Shown: positions 42,940-51,560 of the stretch, piece by piece
Position numbering within the stretch: the stretch's first letter is position 1
Layout: every line of letters starts with the position of its first letter
Assembly: GCA_964619935.1 (NCBI GenBank)
Contig: CAZUGO010000032.1
Coordinates: 62,001 to 126,000 of the forward strand
DNA: 64,000 bases
Source: CAZUGO01 sp964619935
GTDB lineage: Bacteria > Planctomycetota > Phycisphaerae > UBA1845 > CAIVHJ01
Direction of reading: 5' to 3'
Translations under genes and position numbers: made by a program
The notes under the pieces: generated by a model
The model's input: only the letters and a program-made list of their open reading frames with translations
What the model was told of the DNA's origin: nothing
The model's database searches: none

Positions 42940-44052
42940 GTGGATGCCCATGATGTGATTGTGGTCGGCGCCGGTCTCAGCGGAGCCACGGCGGCCACCG
43001 TGCTGGCCCGCGAGGGTCATGACGTGTTGCTGCTGGAGCGCCGCAATCTCGGTCAGGCGGCCCCTCGGCTCGATTGGATCAGCCCGCACGCCGGCCGAAT
43101 TGTGCAGGGCCTGGGCGGTTCGGCGGACGATCTGCGCGCGGTCCCCGTGGCCCGCTGCGAGTTCTACCTGGCGGACTGGACGCGGTCCGTGACGCCCAAG
43201 TTGCCCGACCCGCCGGCAGCCATCATTGATTACCCGCAGGCTGTGCGGCGGCTGCTCGAGCTGCTGGTCGCCGCACCGGCCGCGACGGTGTGTGACCAGG
43301 CCGAGGTCGTGCGGATCCACCCCGGCGAAAATCACGTTCGCGTCGTATTGGCCGATCGCAGCGAACGGGTCGGCCGCTTGCTGCTCTTGACCAGCGGAAG
43401 CAGCATCGCACTGCTCGACGACCTGGGCCTGAGCCTGCGCCTGACGCCGGACGGGGGCGTCTGGCAGGCGGATCGCCAAGGCGCCCTGGCAAAACCGTCT
43501 CCTGAGGCTTGCATGGATGTGGTCTTCGGCGTCGGCGATCCCGCAGGATTTGCCCTGCGCCTGGTTTGTCAGGATCAGGCCGCCGTGAGTGTCGCGGTGC
43601 CCGGATCGGCAGCGCGGGCTCGGCGGGAATTGGAGTCGGTGGTGCAACACTTTGTTCAAGCCGGACGGTTGCCGTCCGAATGGGCCCGGAAATCCGTCGC
43701 GTCAGATCCGACCTGGAGCCCTACCGGGATGGCGCTGGAAATGGACAACCACGTGTCCAAACGGGCTGCCGTCTGCGGACACGCCGGTGGGTTTGTCTGC
43801 GCGTACACCAACGAAAGCGTTTATCCCAGCATGTGGTCGGCACAATTGGCCGCCCAGGTGTTCGCAACGGCGTTGGGCAGCCCCCATCCCCAAGATCAGC
43901 TACGTGAATTTGATTGCATGTGGCGCATGTCGATGGCCGAGTACCTGAGGGCCCCCCACGCCGATGCCAAGTCAATCCTTCCGATGGTGTTCTCCAACCA
44001 GCAGATGGCCGACCGCATGCTCGAGGCCTTCATGCACGGCACGAACTTCTAG
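42940..44052 (+). CDS. FAD-dependent oxidoreductase (geranylgeranyl-reductase-like)
   Basis: 370 residues with a GTG start two bases after the previous stop. The N-terminal Rossmann motif VIVVGAGLSGATAATVLARE binds FAD; the second conserved segment is around AAVCGHAGGFVCAYTNESVY, where related monooxygenases and GG-reductases have GDAAG. The substrate is unknown. It is co-transcribed with the RsbW-like gene. Confidence 0.75.
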   Translation: MDAHDVIVVGAGLSGATAATVLAREGHDVLLLERRNLGQAAPRLDWISPHAGRIVQGLGGSADDLRAVPVARCEFYLADWTRSVTPKLPDPPAAIIDYPQAVRRLLELLVAAPAATVCDQAEVVRIHPGENHVRVVLADRSERVGRLLLLTSGSSIALLDDLGLSLRLTPDGGVWQADRQGALAKPSPEACMDVVFGVGDPAGFALRLVCQDQAAVSVAVPGSAARARRELESVVQHFVQAGRLPSEWARKSVASDPTWSPTGMALEMDNHVSKRAAVCGHAGGFVCAYTNESVYPSMWSAQLAAQVFATALGSPHPQDQLREFDCMWRMSMAEYLRAPHADAKSILPMVFSNQQMADRMLEAFMHGTNF

Positions 44053-44055
44053 TCA

Positions 44056-44100
44056 GGCCCGATAACCCCGTCGCCGGTCATAGCTTATGGCCCGATAACC
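44056..44100. repeat. Pair of 12-bp direct repeats (GGCCCGATAACC)
   Basis: Identical 12-base copies at 44056-44067 and 44089-44100, 33 bases apart, just after the FAD gene stop. They resemble a spaced operator pair. The core CCCGATAA is similar to a FliA -10 element (GCCGATAA), but no matching -35 is seen. The rest of 44101-44420 holds only the weak -10-like TACAAT at 44185 before the FlgM-like gene. Confidence 0.55.
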
Positions 44101-44420
44101 GCTGTGAAATTTTCCGTGCGGCGTCGCGATTCGCGGGACCTTTCGTTCAAGTGGGTCGCGGGCTCGCGACGATATTGATACTGGTACAATACACACAGAG
44201 GCGGGGCGATGGATCGTCCCAGGGCATTGTCCATTGGAGCCCACCTTCCATCCTCACGATCGATTCATGGATGAAACGAAGTGAGCCGGGGCCGCAGGGG
44301 CGGATCCGAGGCGGAGTCGTTGCCGTTGTGTGTTCCGTGAATTCGGGCCTCGACCCAGGCCCCTCTGATTGTCGGTTCCGCACGATCGCCGCGTGGGAGC
44401 CCAGAGGAGAGGAGCACATG

Positions 44421-44717
44421 ATGAACTACATCTCAAATGTCGGCGATCAGGTTCGAGCGGATCGGGTTCAGCCTCAGCCGCGTCCCAAAGTGCCGCCGGC
44501 CGACGCCACCCGCGAGGACGCCGGTGTCGCGCGCACCGACCAGGCCGAAATCTCGGACATTGGGCAACTGCTGAGCGTTGCCAAGGACTTGCCGGATATT
44601 CGGGCCGACAAGGTGGCCAAGATTCGGACGGCCATTGAGCAGGACCCCGAGCGGTTCATTCGCGATCGGCTGGACGCCACGGTGGATCGACTGTTCGCGG
44701 AGCTGCGCCGCGACTAA
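44421..44717 (+). CDS. flgM: FlgM-like anti-sigma-28 factor
   Basis: 98 residues, a normal FlgM size. The N-terminal ~40 residues are Pro/Arg-rich and likely disordered. The C-terminal half carries the family helix pattern SDIGQLLSVAKDLPDIRADK, then VAKIRTAIEQDPERF. FlgM holds FliA inactive until export. No other flagellar gene is in the window. ATG 44421 has AGGAG at a 6-base spacing; ATG 44418 is the alternative. Confidence 0.75.
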   Translation: MNYISNVGDQVRADRVQPQPRPKVPPADATREDAGVARTDQAEISDIGQLLSVAKDLPDIRADKVAKIRTAIEQDPERFIRDRLDATVDRLFAELRRD

Positions 44718-44749
44718 GTCGCAAGCCATGCACTGTGATTCTAGGTTCG

Positions 44750-44780
44750 GGGGCTGTGGGGCGACCCACGGCCCCTTTTT
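44750..44780 (+). terminator. Rho-independent terminator after flgM
   Basis: An 11-bp stem GGGGCTGTGGG / CCCACGGCCCC (one G-T pair), GCGA tetraloop, followed by TTTTT. It lies 32 bases after the FlgM stop and before the methyltransferase. The clearest intrinsic terminator in the window. Confidence 0.85.
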
Positions 44781-44827
44781 CCATGAGGCCCTACTGACCC
44801 CGCCGCGCTTTCGGGTATAGTGACCGT

Positions 44828-45505
44828 GTGATGAACCGCGATGCCACCACCACCAAGTCGCTGGCCAAGGCCGAGTTCGAGGCCTGGGCCCGGACCTACG
44901 ACCGCTCCCTGTTGAACCACTTCCTGTTCCGGCCGTCGTACAATACCTTTATGGAAGAACTGGCCCGGTGGCAGCAACGGCACCACCGGCCGTTCGATCT
45001 GCTGGACATCGGCTGCGGCACCGGCTCGTTCACCCACATGATCGCGGTGTCCAACCTGCAGGCCCGCTATCTGGTCGGGCTGGATTACGCCATGAACATG
45101 TGCCAGCAGGCCCACGCCAAAGCCCAACTGCGCCCCGCGGACGACCACGTCCGGTTTCTCAACGGCGACAGCGAACACCTCCCGTTTCGGTCAGGCAGCT
45201 TCGACATCATCACCTGTGCCAACTCGTTCCATCACTATCCGCACCAGCAGACCGTGGTCAACGAGATGCGGCGACTGCTGCGGCCCGGCGGCAGCTTGAT
45301 GATCATCGACGGCTTCAGGGACAACATCATTGGCTGGATGGTGTTCGACGTGATCATCACCGCCATCGAGAAGTCGGTGTTCCACGCCCCGTGGAAGACC
45401 ATGCGGGCCTATTTTGAGAAGGCCGGGTTTGCCGAGGTCCACCATCGCAAGTTCAACCTGGTGTTCCCGGCGTTCATCACCGTGGGAACCGCTTCCGGCG
45501 GTTGA
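44828..45505 (+). CDS. SAM-dependent methyltransferase (UbiE-like)
   Basis: 225 residues. Class I methyltransferase motifs: LLDIGCGTGSFTHMIA (SAM-binding), VGLDYAMNM, NGDSEHLPFRSGSFDIITC and LRRLLRPGGSLMIIDGF-type strand. The C-terminal part is short with a hydrophobic segment (DNIIGWMVFDVIITAIEKSV). The substrate is unknown. Start GTG 44828 or ATG 44831. Confidence 0.82.
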   Translation: MMNRDATTTKSLAKAEFEAWARTYDRSLLNHFLFRPSYNTFMEELARWQQRHHRPFDLLDIGCGTGSFTHMIAVSNLQARYLVGLDYAMNMCQQAHAKAQLRPADDHVRFLNGDSEHLPFRSGSFDIITCANSFHHYPHQQTVVNEMRRLLRPGGSLMIIDGFRDNIIGWMVFDVIITAIEKSVFHAPWKTMRAYFEKAGFAEVHHRKFNLVFPAFITVGTASGG

Positions 45506-45546
45506 GTGGGCTTGAAGGGCGCTGTCGCTCATGAGATGCGGGTGGC

Positions 45547-46806
45547 ATGATGGCTGAGGCAGGGCCTGGCAAACAGATCGCAAACCTCATGCGGCTGATC
45601 GACATCTCGCGGCAGATGGGTGTGACCCTCGAACTCGACCCGCTGCTCAAGAGCATTGAGCAGGCCGCCTTGCAGGTTCTGAACTGTGAGCGGGCCAGCG
45701 TCTTTCTGTACGACAAGGCCACCCGCGAGCTGTTCAGCAAAGTTGCCACCGGCGTCGAGATCATCCGCTTTCCCGCGCATACCGGCATCGCCGGCGAAGC
45801 GGCCCAATCGGGCAAGACCATCAACGTGCCCGATGCCTATGCCGATCCGCGGTTCAATCCGGCGGTGGACAAGAGCACCGGATACCGCACCCGCAACATG
45901 CTGGCCTTGTCCATGACCGGCTACGACAACGAACTGGTCGGCGTGCTGCAGGTGTTGAACAAGGCCCAAGGTTCGTTTACCCCTGAGGACGAACAATTGG
46001 CCGAAACGCTCAGCGCCCTGGCCGGGGTGGCCATTCAGCGGCAGTTTCTGCTCGAGGAACAAGCCGAAAAGCGCAAGCTGGAACGGGATCTGGATCTGGC
46101 CCGCCAGATCCAGCAGGGCTACCTGCCGAAGTCCGATCCCCGGGTGCCCGGCTTTGATATCGCCGGCTGGAATCGTCCTGCCGACCAGACCGGCGGCGAT
46201 GCGTACGATTTCATCCCGACCCACAACGGGCAGCTCGGGCTGCTCATCGCCGACGCCACCGGGCATGGCATCGGGCCCGCCCTGATGGCGGCCGAGTGCC
46301 GAGCATTGCTGCGGGCGTTGGCGGGGACCACCGCCGACCTGAGCACCCTGATCACCAAGGCCAACGCGGTGCTCACCGACGACCTCCAGGATGGCCGGTT
46401 CGTGACCGCCTGCCTGGCCCTGTTGGACGCCAAAGAGTCAACCATCCGCCTGGTCAGCGCCGGGCATGGACCATTGATCCGTTACATCGCTGCCGAGGAT
46501 CGGTTCATCGAGCTGGCCGCGACTACCCTGCCGATGGGCATCACCCACGAGTTCCCGTGCGACGGTCACGAATCATTCAGCCTGGCTGCGGGCGACTTCT
46601 TTATTTTGGTCACCGACGGCTTCACCGAGTGGAGCCGTCCCGACGGTGAACAGTTCGGCATGAAGCGGCTCTTGAAGGTGGTCCGCGACCACCGCAACCT
46701 GCCCTGCCGGGAGATTATCCAGATGCTCCATGGCACGGTGCTCCGCTTTGCGGCGGGGGCGCCTCAGGAAGACGATCTGACCGCCATCCTGGTTAAGAAG
46801 ACCTGA
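45547..46806 (+). CDS. GAF-domain SpoIIE-type PP2C phosphatase (RsbU-like)
   Basis: 419 residues. Residues ~20-165 form a GAF sensor (CERASVFLYDKATRELFSKV, GIAGEAAQSGKTINVPDAYA). A coiled coil (EEQAEKRKLERDLDLARQIQ) leads to the phosphatase: GGDAYDFI and ADATGHGIGPALM carry the metal Asp residues, followed by DDLQDGRFVTACLALLD, LVTDGFTEW and EDDLTAILV. It would dephosphorylate an STAS anti-anti-sigma protein in partner switching, plausibly opposite the RsbW-like kinase at 42482. Confidence 0.9.
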   Translation: MMAEAGPGKQIANLMRLIDISRQMGVTLELDPLLKSIEQAALQVLNCERASVFLYDKATRELFSKVATGVEIIRFPAHTGIAGEAAQSGKTINVPDAYADPRFNPAVDKSTGYRTRNMLALSMTGYDNELVGVLQVLNKAQGSFTPEDEQLAETLSALAGVAIQRQFLLEEQAEKRKLERDLDLARQIQQGYLPKSDPRVPGFDIAGWNRPADQTGGDAYDFIPTHNGQLGLLIADATGHGIGPALMAAECRALLRALAGTTADLSTLITKANAVLTDDLQDGRFVTACLALLDAKESTIRLVSAGHGPLIRYIAAEDRFIELAATTLPMGITHEFPCDGHESFSLAAGDFFILVTDGFTEWSRPDGEQFGMKRLLKVVRDHRNLPCREIIQMLHGTVLRFAAGAPQEDDLTAILVKKT

Positions 46807-46834
46807 TCTGCCGGCCGCCGGCCGGGGCTGTCGA

Positions 46835-47548
46835 TCAGCGGCGCTTACGCGCCTGCTGGCGGGTCTTGGACTTGGTGTTGGTCTTTGAGGCCGACTTCTT
46901 GCGCACGGTAGCGCCTGCCGCCTGCCTGGTGTTGCTGGTCTTCGACTGGGTTTTCTTGCGGGTGACGGTCTGCTTCCTCTTCGGGGTCGTAGTCTTTTTC
47001 TTGAGGGCCGCCTTCTTCTGGGCGGCGGCCTTCTTCAATTGCTGGGCCTTCTTCTGGGCCGCCTTCTTCTGGGCGGCTTCCTTCTTCTTCTGGGCCTCGA
47101 GCTTCTTCTTCTCGGCGGCGGCTTTGGCCTTCTCGCGCTTGCGGATTAGGGCCAGCTTCTTCTTCTCCGCCTCGCGGCGCTTCTTTTCGGCCTGCTTGAG
47201 CTTGCGTTTCTTCTCGGCTTCCGCGGCGGCGATCTTGGCTTGGCGTTCCTCTTCCTCGCGCTCCCGCTTGCGAATGGCCTCTAGCTTGGGCTGGGGGATC
47301 TTGGCCTCGATTGGCAGGATGCGCAGCTCGCCGTAGTCGTTTTCCTGCTCCGACAAGCTGGCCAGCGCCGTCTCGGCATCCTTGCGCTCGATGGTCTTAA
47401 GCAAGACCACATTGAACCCATCGGACTCCGCCACCAGCTTCCAGATGAAGGGGATCGGTTCCTTGTTGCCAGAACTCCTTGATGGCGCTGGTGTTGCGGT
47501 TTCCGTCGCGGTATTCTCGACTTCGCTCTTTTTTGCTCGTTTAACCAT
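46835..47548 (-). CDS. Lysine/alanine-rich histone H1-like protein
   Basis: 237 residues in two parts. Residues ~30-90 are a compact segment (IPFIWKLVAESDGFNVVLLK, ALASLSEQENDYGELRILPI). From ~100 on the chain is almost only Lys, Ala, Glu, Arg and Gln (AEAEKKRKLKQAEKKRREAE, then KKAAQKKAQQLKKAAAQ), first a long coiled coil, then a Lys/Thr/Ser tail like eukaryotic H1. DNA or RNA binding is likely by composition. The N-terminal domain is not recognised. Confidence 0.75.
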   Translation of the reverse strand: MVKRAKKSEVENTATETATPAPSRSSGNKEPIPFIWKLVAESDGFNVVLLKTIERKDAETALASLSEQENDYGELRILPIEAKIPQPKLEAIRKREREEEERQAKIAAAEAEKKRKLKQAEKKRREAEKKKLALIRKREKAKAAAEKKKLEAQKKKEAAQKKAAQKKAQQLKKAAAQKKAALKKKTTTPKRKQTVTRKKTQSKTSNTRQAAGATVRKKSASKTNTKSKTRQQARKRR

Positions 47549-47788
47549 AGGTTACTGCCGTCGCATAAGTTAAGGGCGGAAGTGCCAAATGTCCAGACGA
47601 TCCGCCCCACTTTCGTTCGGTTGGTTACCCGGGTGCCTCGCCCTCCCTGGACGCCGGGCGGTTGACGCGGGTTGGGATGCATTGGGTGGCACCCCGGCGG
47701 TTGCCTGCCAGGGGGTGGCGAGTCGGCCCTGTCGGTGCAGCCCACTGACGGTCCTTCTCGTCCCAGCCTGAACCCGCTCAGGTGCCGC

Positions 47789-47820
47789 CACGCGGGCCAC
47801 GCGGGGCACGCGGGGGGGGG
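47789..47820. repeat. 9-bp tandem repeat running into a G9 tract
   Basis: Three copies of CACGCGGG(C/G) start at 47789, 47798 and 47807 and end in nine G (47812-47820). A second G9 tract is at 47918-47926. Both lie in the 464-base gap (47549-48012) before the ebo cluster, which holds no convincing gene. A weak TTTCAA-18-TATCAT promoter-like element (47823-47852) directly follows the first tract. Confidence 0.75.
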
Positions 47821-48012
47821 TGTTTCAAAGCGGCCAGCGCATCGGCTATCATGCATTGCGAGGTGTTGCCGCTCATCGCTCAGCGGTGGGCAAGCGGTCC
47901 AGCACGGGCTTTCTGCCGGGGGGGGGTCGCTTGCCCGATTCGATCTACGCCCGCCGCCAGGAAGTTACAAGCAACGCGGAATCTTGAACCCAAGCGAAGA
48001 CCGTTCCGCTGG

Positions 48013-49194
48013 ATGCCAGAGATGATCGTGCCCGACCCCCAACAAGCGCCCCAGGCAACCCTCCGGCGCCACGGGACGCTGACCGTCGAGTTCGCCTACC
48101 GCTTGGAATTCACCCATGGCGCCTTCGAACCCGGCAACCCCCTGTTGGCTGACACCCTGGTCGCGTCGGGCCCCGGGCCGGCAGCCGCGGTCGTGTTCGC
48201 CGACCAGGGGGTTCTGGATCGCCGGCCGAACCTGCCGCACGAGGTCCGGCACTACCTGGACCAGCAGCCGCGACGGATTGCGATGTGCGGCGAGGTCTGG
48301 GCGGTGCCCGGCGGGGAGCAGGCCAAGAACGACCGCGTGGTGGTCGACACCATCCTGGCCTGCATCGATCGGGCGCACCTGTGCCGGCAGTCCTACGTCA
48401 TCTGCATCGGGGGTGGCGCCGTCCAGGATGTCGTGGGCTTTGCCGCCGCAACCGCTCATCGCGGGATTCGTTTGATCCGGCTGCCCACCAGCACCTTGTC
48501 GCAAACCGACTCAGGGGTCGGGGTCAAGAATGGGATCAATGCCTTCTCCAAGAAAAACTACCTGGGGACCTTCAGCGTGCCTTGGGCGGTGATCAACGAT
48601 GTCGGCTTCCTGGCCACGCTGAGCGATCGCGATTGGCGGTGCGGCTTCAGTGAGGTGGTCAAGGTGGCTCTGATGAAAGATGCCGAGCTGTTTGAACAGA
48701 CCGCGGCCGCCGCGACCCGATTGGCCGGCAGAGATTGGGGGTCGGCCCTGCCGATCATCCAACGCTCGTGCGAGTTGCACTACGAGCACATCGCCGACGG
48801 CGGCGATCCGTTTGAACGGACCACCGCGAGACCGCTGGACTTCGGCCACTGGGCCGCCCACCGCCTCGAGCAGCTGTCGCATTTCGACTTGCGGCACGGT
48901 GAAGCGGTGGCCATCGGTGTGGCCTTGGACGTGGTCTACTCGGCATTAAGTGGGTTTCTGGACTGGGACTCCGCGGAACGGATCATGCGCTGCCTCGAAC
49001 GCCTGGGCTTCGCGGTGTACGACGACCACATGGCTGACCGCGAGGCGCTGTGGACCGGCATCGCCGAATTCAGAGAGCATCTCGGTGGGCGCCTGCATAT
49101 TTCCATGTTGCGCGGCATCGGCCAGGGCTTCGAGGTGCACGAGATCGATCGGGAGCGGATGGGTCAGGCGGTCGACTACTTGGCCCGCCGATAG
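48013..49194 (+). CDS. eboD: EboD: 3-dehydroquinate synthase-like protein of the ebo cluster
   Basis: About 393 residues, an AroB-family fold. Marks: PGGEQAKNDRVVVDTILACI, VICIGGGAVQDVVGFAAATA (NAD-binding) and RLIRLPTSTLSQTDSGVGVK, and metal ligands in SEVVKVALMKD, LDFGHWAAHRLEQLSHFDL and RHGEAVAIG. The housekeeping AroB role is possible, but five following genes match the ebo cluster order, so it is read as the EboD member. Start is uncertain (ATG 48013 or 48022). Confidence 0.85.
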   Translation: MPEMIVPDPQQAPQATLRRHGTLTVEFAYRLEFTHGAFEPGNPLLADTLVASGPGPAAAVVFADQGVLDRRPNLPHEVRHYLDQQPRRIAMCGEVWAVPGGEQAKNDRVVVDTILACIDRAHLCRQSYVICIGGGAVQDVVGFAAATAHRGIRLIRLPTSTLSQTDSGVGVKNGINAFSKKNYLGTFSVPWAVINDVGFLATLSDRDWRCGFSEVVKVALMKDAELFEQTAAAATRLAGRDWGSALPIIQRSCELHYEHIADGGDPFERTTARPLDFGHWAAHRLEQLSHFDLRHGEAVAIGVALDVVYSALSGFLDWDSAERIMRCLERLGFAVYDDHMADREALWTGIAEFREHLGGRLHISMLRGIGQGFEVHEIDRERMGQAVDYLARR

Positions 49195-49265
49195 ACAACC
49201 TCCGGCTCATGGACTAGCATGAATCCACCGGCATTCCGCGGAACTGCAGAAACGAGGCTTTGCCC

Positions 49266-49580
49266 ATGACCGTCCCGCAATCGACCTGCCCGCTGTCGCG
49301 CCCGCAGGTTCTGGAGCAGTATTATCTCGAACACCGCGCCAAGCTGATCGACATCGCCGCCTTCCTCGACCGGGTGGACCGCGCCGGGCCGCCGCCGCCG
49401 GTTGAGGACTTTCGCCTGGCAGCATTCGTGGCGGCCCTGGGCCTGCTGGTCGACGGCGGCGGAGCGCGGGCTCGGCGGGTGCTGGAGCTGTTCAGCGATC
49501 CGTCAACCGCGTTGCGGGATGCGGCCACCGTCAAGGGCGCCTGCGGGGCGGCACCCGGCGCTCGATCCTCAGGACCATGA
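49266..49580 (+). CDS. Small unknown protein of the ebo cluster
   Basis: 104 residues, mainly helical: RPQVLEQYYLEHRAKLIDIA, FLDRVDRA and FRLAAFVAALGLLVDGGGAR. No cysteines in motifs and no signal peptide. It lies between eboD and eboB and overlaps the eboB ATG by four bases. It occupies the place where an EboA protein might be expected but is much shorter and not recognisable as EboA. GAGG lies 8 bases before ATG 49266. Confidence 0.75.
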   Translation: MTVPQSTCPLSRPQVLEQYYLEHRAKLIDIAAFLDRVDRAGPPPPVEDFRLAAFVAALGLLVDGGGARARRVLELFSDPSTALRDAATVKGACGAAPGARSSGP

Positions 49581-50383
49581 GCTATATCGATCCCCATATT
49601 CATATGGTCTCGCGGACCACCGACGACTATCAGCGGATGTCCCAGGCCAATTGTGTGGCGATTACCGAGCCGGCGTTCTGGGCCGGCTTCGATCGCAGCT
49701 CGGCGCAAGGGTTCTACGACTACTTCCGCCACCTGACCACCCAGGAACCCGCCCGGGCGGCCGCCTACGGCATTCGTCACTTCTGCTGGATCTGCATCAA
49801 CGCCAAGGAGGCCGAGGATGTCGGGTTCGCCCGCGAGGTGATCGCGCTGGTGCCCGAGTTCCTGGACCGGCCCAGCGTGCTGGGCGTCGGCGAGATCGGG
49901 CTGAACAAGAACAGCCGCAACGAAATGACCATCCTGGAGGAGCAGATTGCCCTGGCCGACCGCCACCATCAGATGATCTTGATCCACACGCCGCACCTCG
50001 AGGATAAGTTGAAAGGGACCCGCCTGATCATGGATGCCATTGCCCGCAACGGGCGGATCGATCCGGGGCGGGTGCTGATCGACCACGTCGAGGAGCACAC
50101 CGTCTGCGAAGTGCTCGACCGCGGCTTCTGGGCCGGGATGACGTTGTACCCCGAGACCAAGTGTACGCCACAGCGGGCCGCGGACATTTTTGAAATGGTC
50201 GGCACCGAGCGGCTGTGCATGAACTCCGCCGGCGACTGGGGACCCAGTGATCCACTGGCGGTGCCCAAGGCCTGCCGTGAGCTGGCCCGCCGCGGTCATC
50301 CGACCGAGACCATCGCCCGGGTATCCTTTCACAATCCACGGGCTTTCCTGGGGCAGTGCCCCAAATTCAGCATCGATGACTGA
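49577..50383 (+). CDS. eboB: EboB: TatD-like metal-dependent hydrolase
   Basis: 268 residues with an amidohydrolase/TatD barrel. Metal ligands are visible: YIDPHIHMVSR (HxH), GVGEIGLNKN (Glu), MILIHTPHLEDK (His) and VLIDHVEEHTV, with the final Asp in NSAGDWGPSD. TatD enzymes act on nucleic acids, but the EboB substrate is not known. The ATG overlaps the previous gene (ATGA). Confidence 0.88.
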   Translation: MSYIDPHIHMVSRTTDDYQRMSQANCVAITEPAFWAGFDRSSAQGFYDYFRHLTTQEPARAAAYGIRHFCWICINAKEAEDVGFAREVIALVPEFLDRPSVLGVGEIGLNKNSRNEMTILEEQIALADRHHQMILIHTPHLEDKLKGTRLIMDAIARNGRIDPGRVLIDHVEEHTVCEVLDRGFWAGMTLYPETKCTPQRAADIFEMVGTERLCMNSAGDWGPSDPLAVPKACRELARRGHPTETIARVSFHNPRAFLGQCPKFSIDD

Positions 50384-51560
50384 TCCGCGTGGTCATGCCC
50401 CCCAGGTCGGCTATTGCACCAATGTGCACAGCGGCGCCGACTGGACTCAAGCGCAGGCCAACCTGAAGCGCCATGCCCTGGCGGTCAAGCAGCGGGTCAG
50501 CCCGGATGCGCCCATGGGCATCGGTTTGTGGGTCTCGGCGCGCACCGCGGCCGAATTGCTGGCCTGCGACCCGCAGCAGCGCTTCTCCGAATGGTTGGCG
50601 GAACAGGGCTTGCTGCCGTTCACCATCAACGGTTTTCCGCAGAACGACTTTCATCAGCCGGTGGTCAAGCATGCCGTCTACCGCCCGGACTGGCGCGACC
50701 GCCGCCGGCTGGACTACACCTGCGATCTGGCTCGGCTGCTGCACGGTTGGCTGCCCGCGGGAATGACCGGCAGCATCTCGACCCTGCCCGTCGGGTGGGG
50801 TCGCGATTGGCCCGCGGCCGATCTGCAGGAGGCTCGGCGCCATCTGCTGCAGATGGCGGAATTCCTCGAAGCCCTTGAAGATCGCCACGGCCGGCTGATC
50901 CACCTGGACCTCGAACCCGAGCCCGGCTGCGTGCTCCAGACCGCCGGCGACGTGGTGACTTTCTTCCAGGAGGTGTTGCTCACCGGCGAACCTGAAGCGC
51001 GGGTTCGGCGCTATGTGCGGGTCTGCCACGACGTGTGCCATGCTGCGGTGATGTTTGAAGATCAGGCCGAGGTGCTGGCCGCCTACCGCGGTGCCGGCAT
51101 CGCGGTCGGCAAGGTCCAGGTCTCGGCGGCGCTGCGGGCCCGCTTCGAGGGCCGCAGCCCGCGGCAATGCCGGGCCGTCGCCGACCAATTGTGGGCCTTT
51201 GAAGAACCGCGCTACCTGCACCAGACCACCATTCGGGCGGCGGGGGGTGCCGTCCGGTTCTACGAGGATCTGCCGCTGGCCCGTGCCGATCAGCAGCGGG
51301 ATCATCCGCTGACCGGGGAATGGCGGGTCCACTTTCATGTGCCGATCTATCTCGAACAATGCGGCGCGGTCGACACCACCCGGCGGGCCATCATCGATTG
51401 CCTGGAGTCGCTGGCCGGCTCGTCCGAAGTGCTGCACTACGAGGTGGAAACCTACGCCTGGGGGGTTCTGCCGGAGCACCTGCGCGAAGCAGAGTTGGCC
51501 GCGGGCATCGCTCGAGAGTTGACCTGGTTGAGCGGCATCATGAAAGGAATCCAGGACTGA
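50376..51560 (+). CDS. eboE: EboE: sugar-phosphate isomerase/epimerase-like protein
   Basis: 394 residues with a xylose-isomerase-like TIM barrel. Characteristic segments: YCTNVHSGADWTQAQANLKR near the N-terminus, PFTINGFPQNDFHQPVVKHA, LIHLDLEPEPGCVLQTAGDV and CHDVCHAAVMFEDQAEVLAA. Metal-ligand Glu, Asp and His residues are spread through these. It is the EboE type found in ebo clusters. ATG 50376 overlaps the eboB stop by eight bases. Confidence 0.85.
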   Translation: MTDPRGHAPQVGYCTNVHSGADWTQAQANLKRHALAVKQRVSPDAPMGIGLWVSARTAAELLACDPQQRFSEWLAEQGLLPFTINGFPQNDFHQPVVKHAVYRPDWRDRRRLDYTCDLARLLHGWLPAGMTGSISTLPVGWGRDWPAADLQEARRHLLQMAEFLEALEDRHGRLIHLDLEPEPGCVLQTAGDVVTFFQEVLLTGEPEARVRRYVRVCHDVCHAAVMFEDQAEVLAAYRGAGIAVGKVQVSAALRARFEGRSPRQCRAVADQLWAFEEPRYLHQTTIRAAGGAVRFYEDLPLARADQQRDHPLTGEWRVHFHVPIYLEQCGAVDTTRRAIIDCLESLAGSSEVLHYEVETYAWGVLPEHLREAELAAGIARELTWLSGIMKGIQD

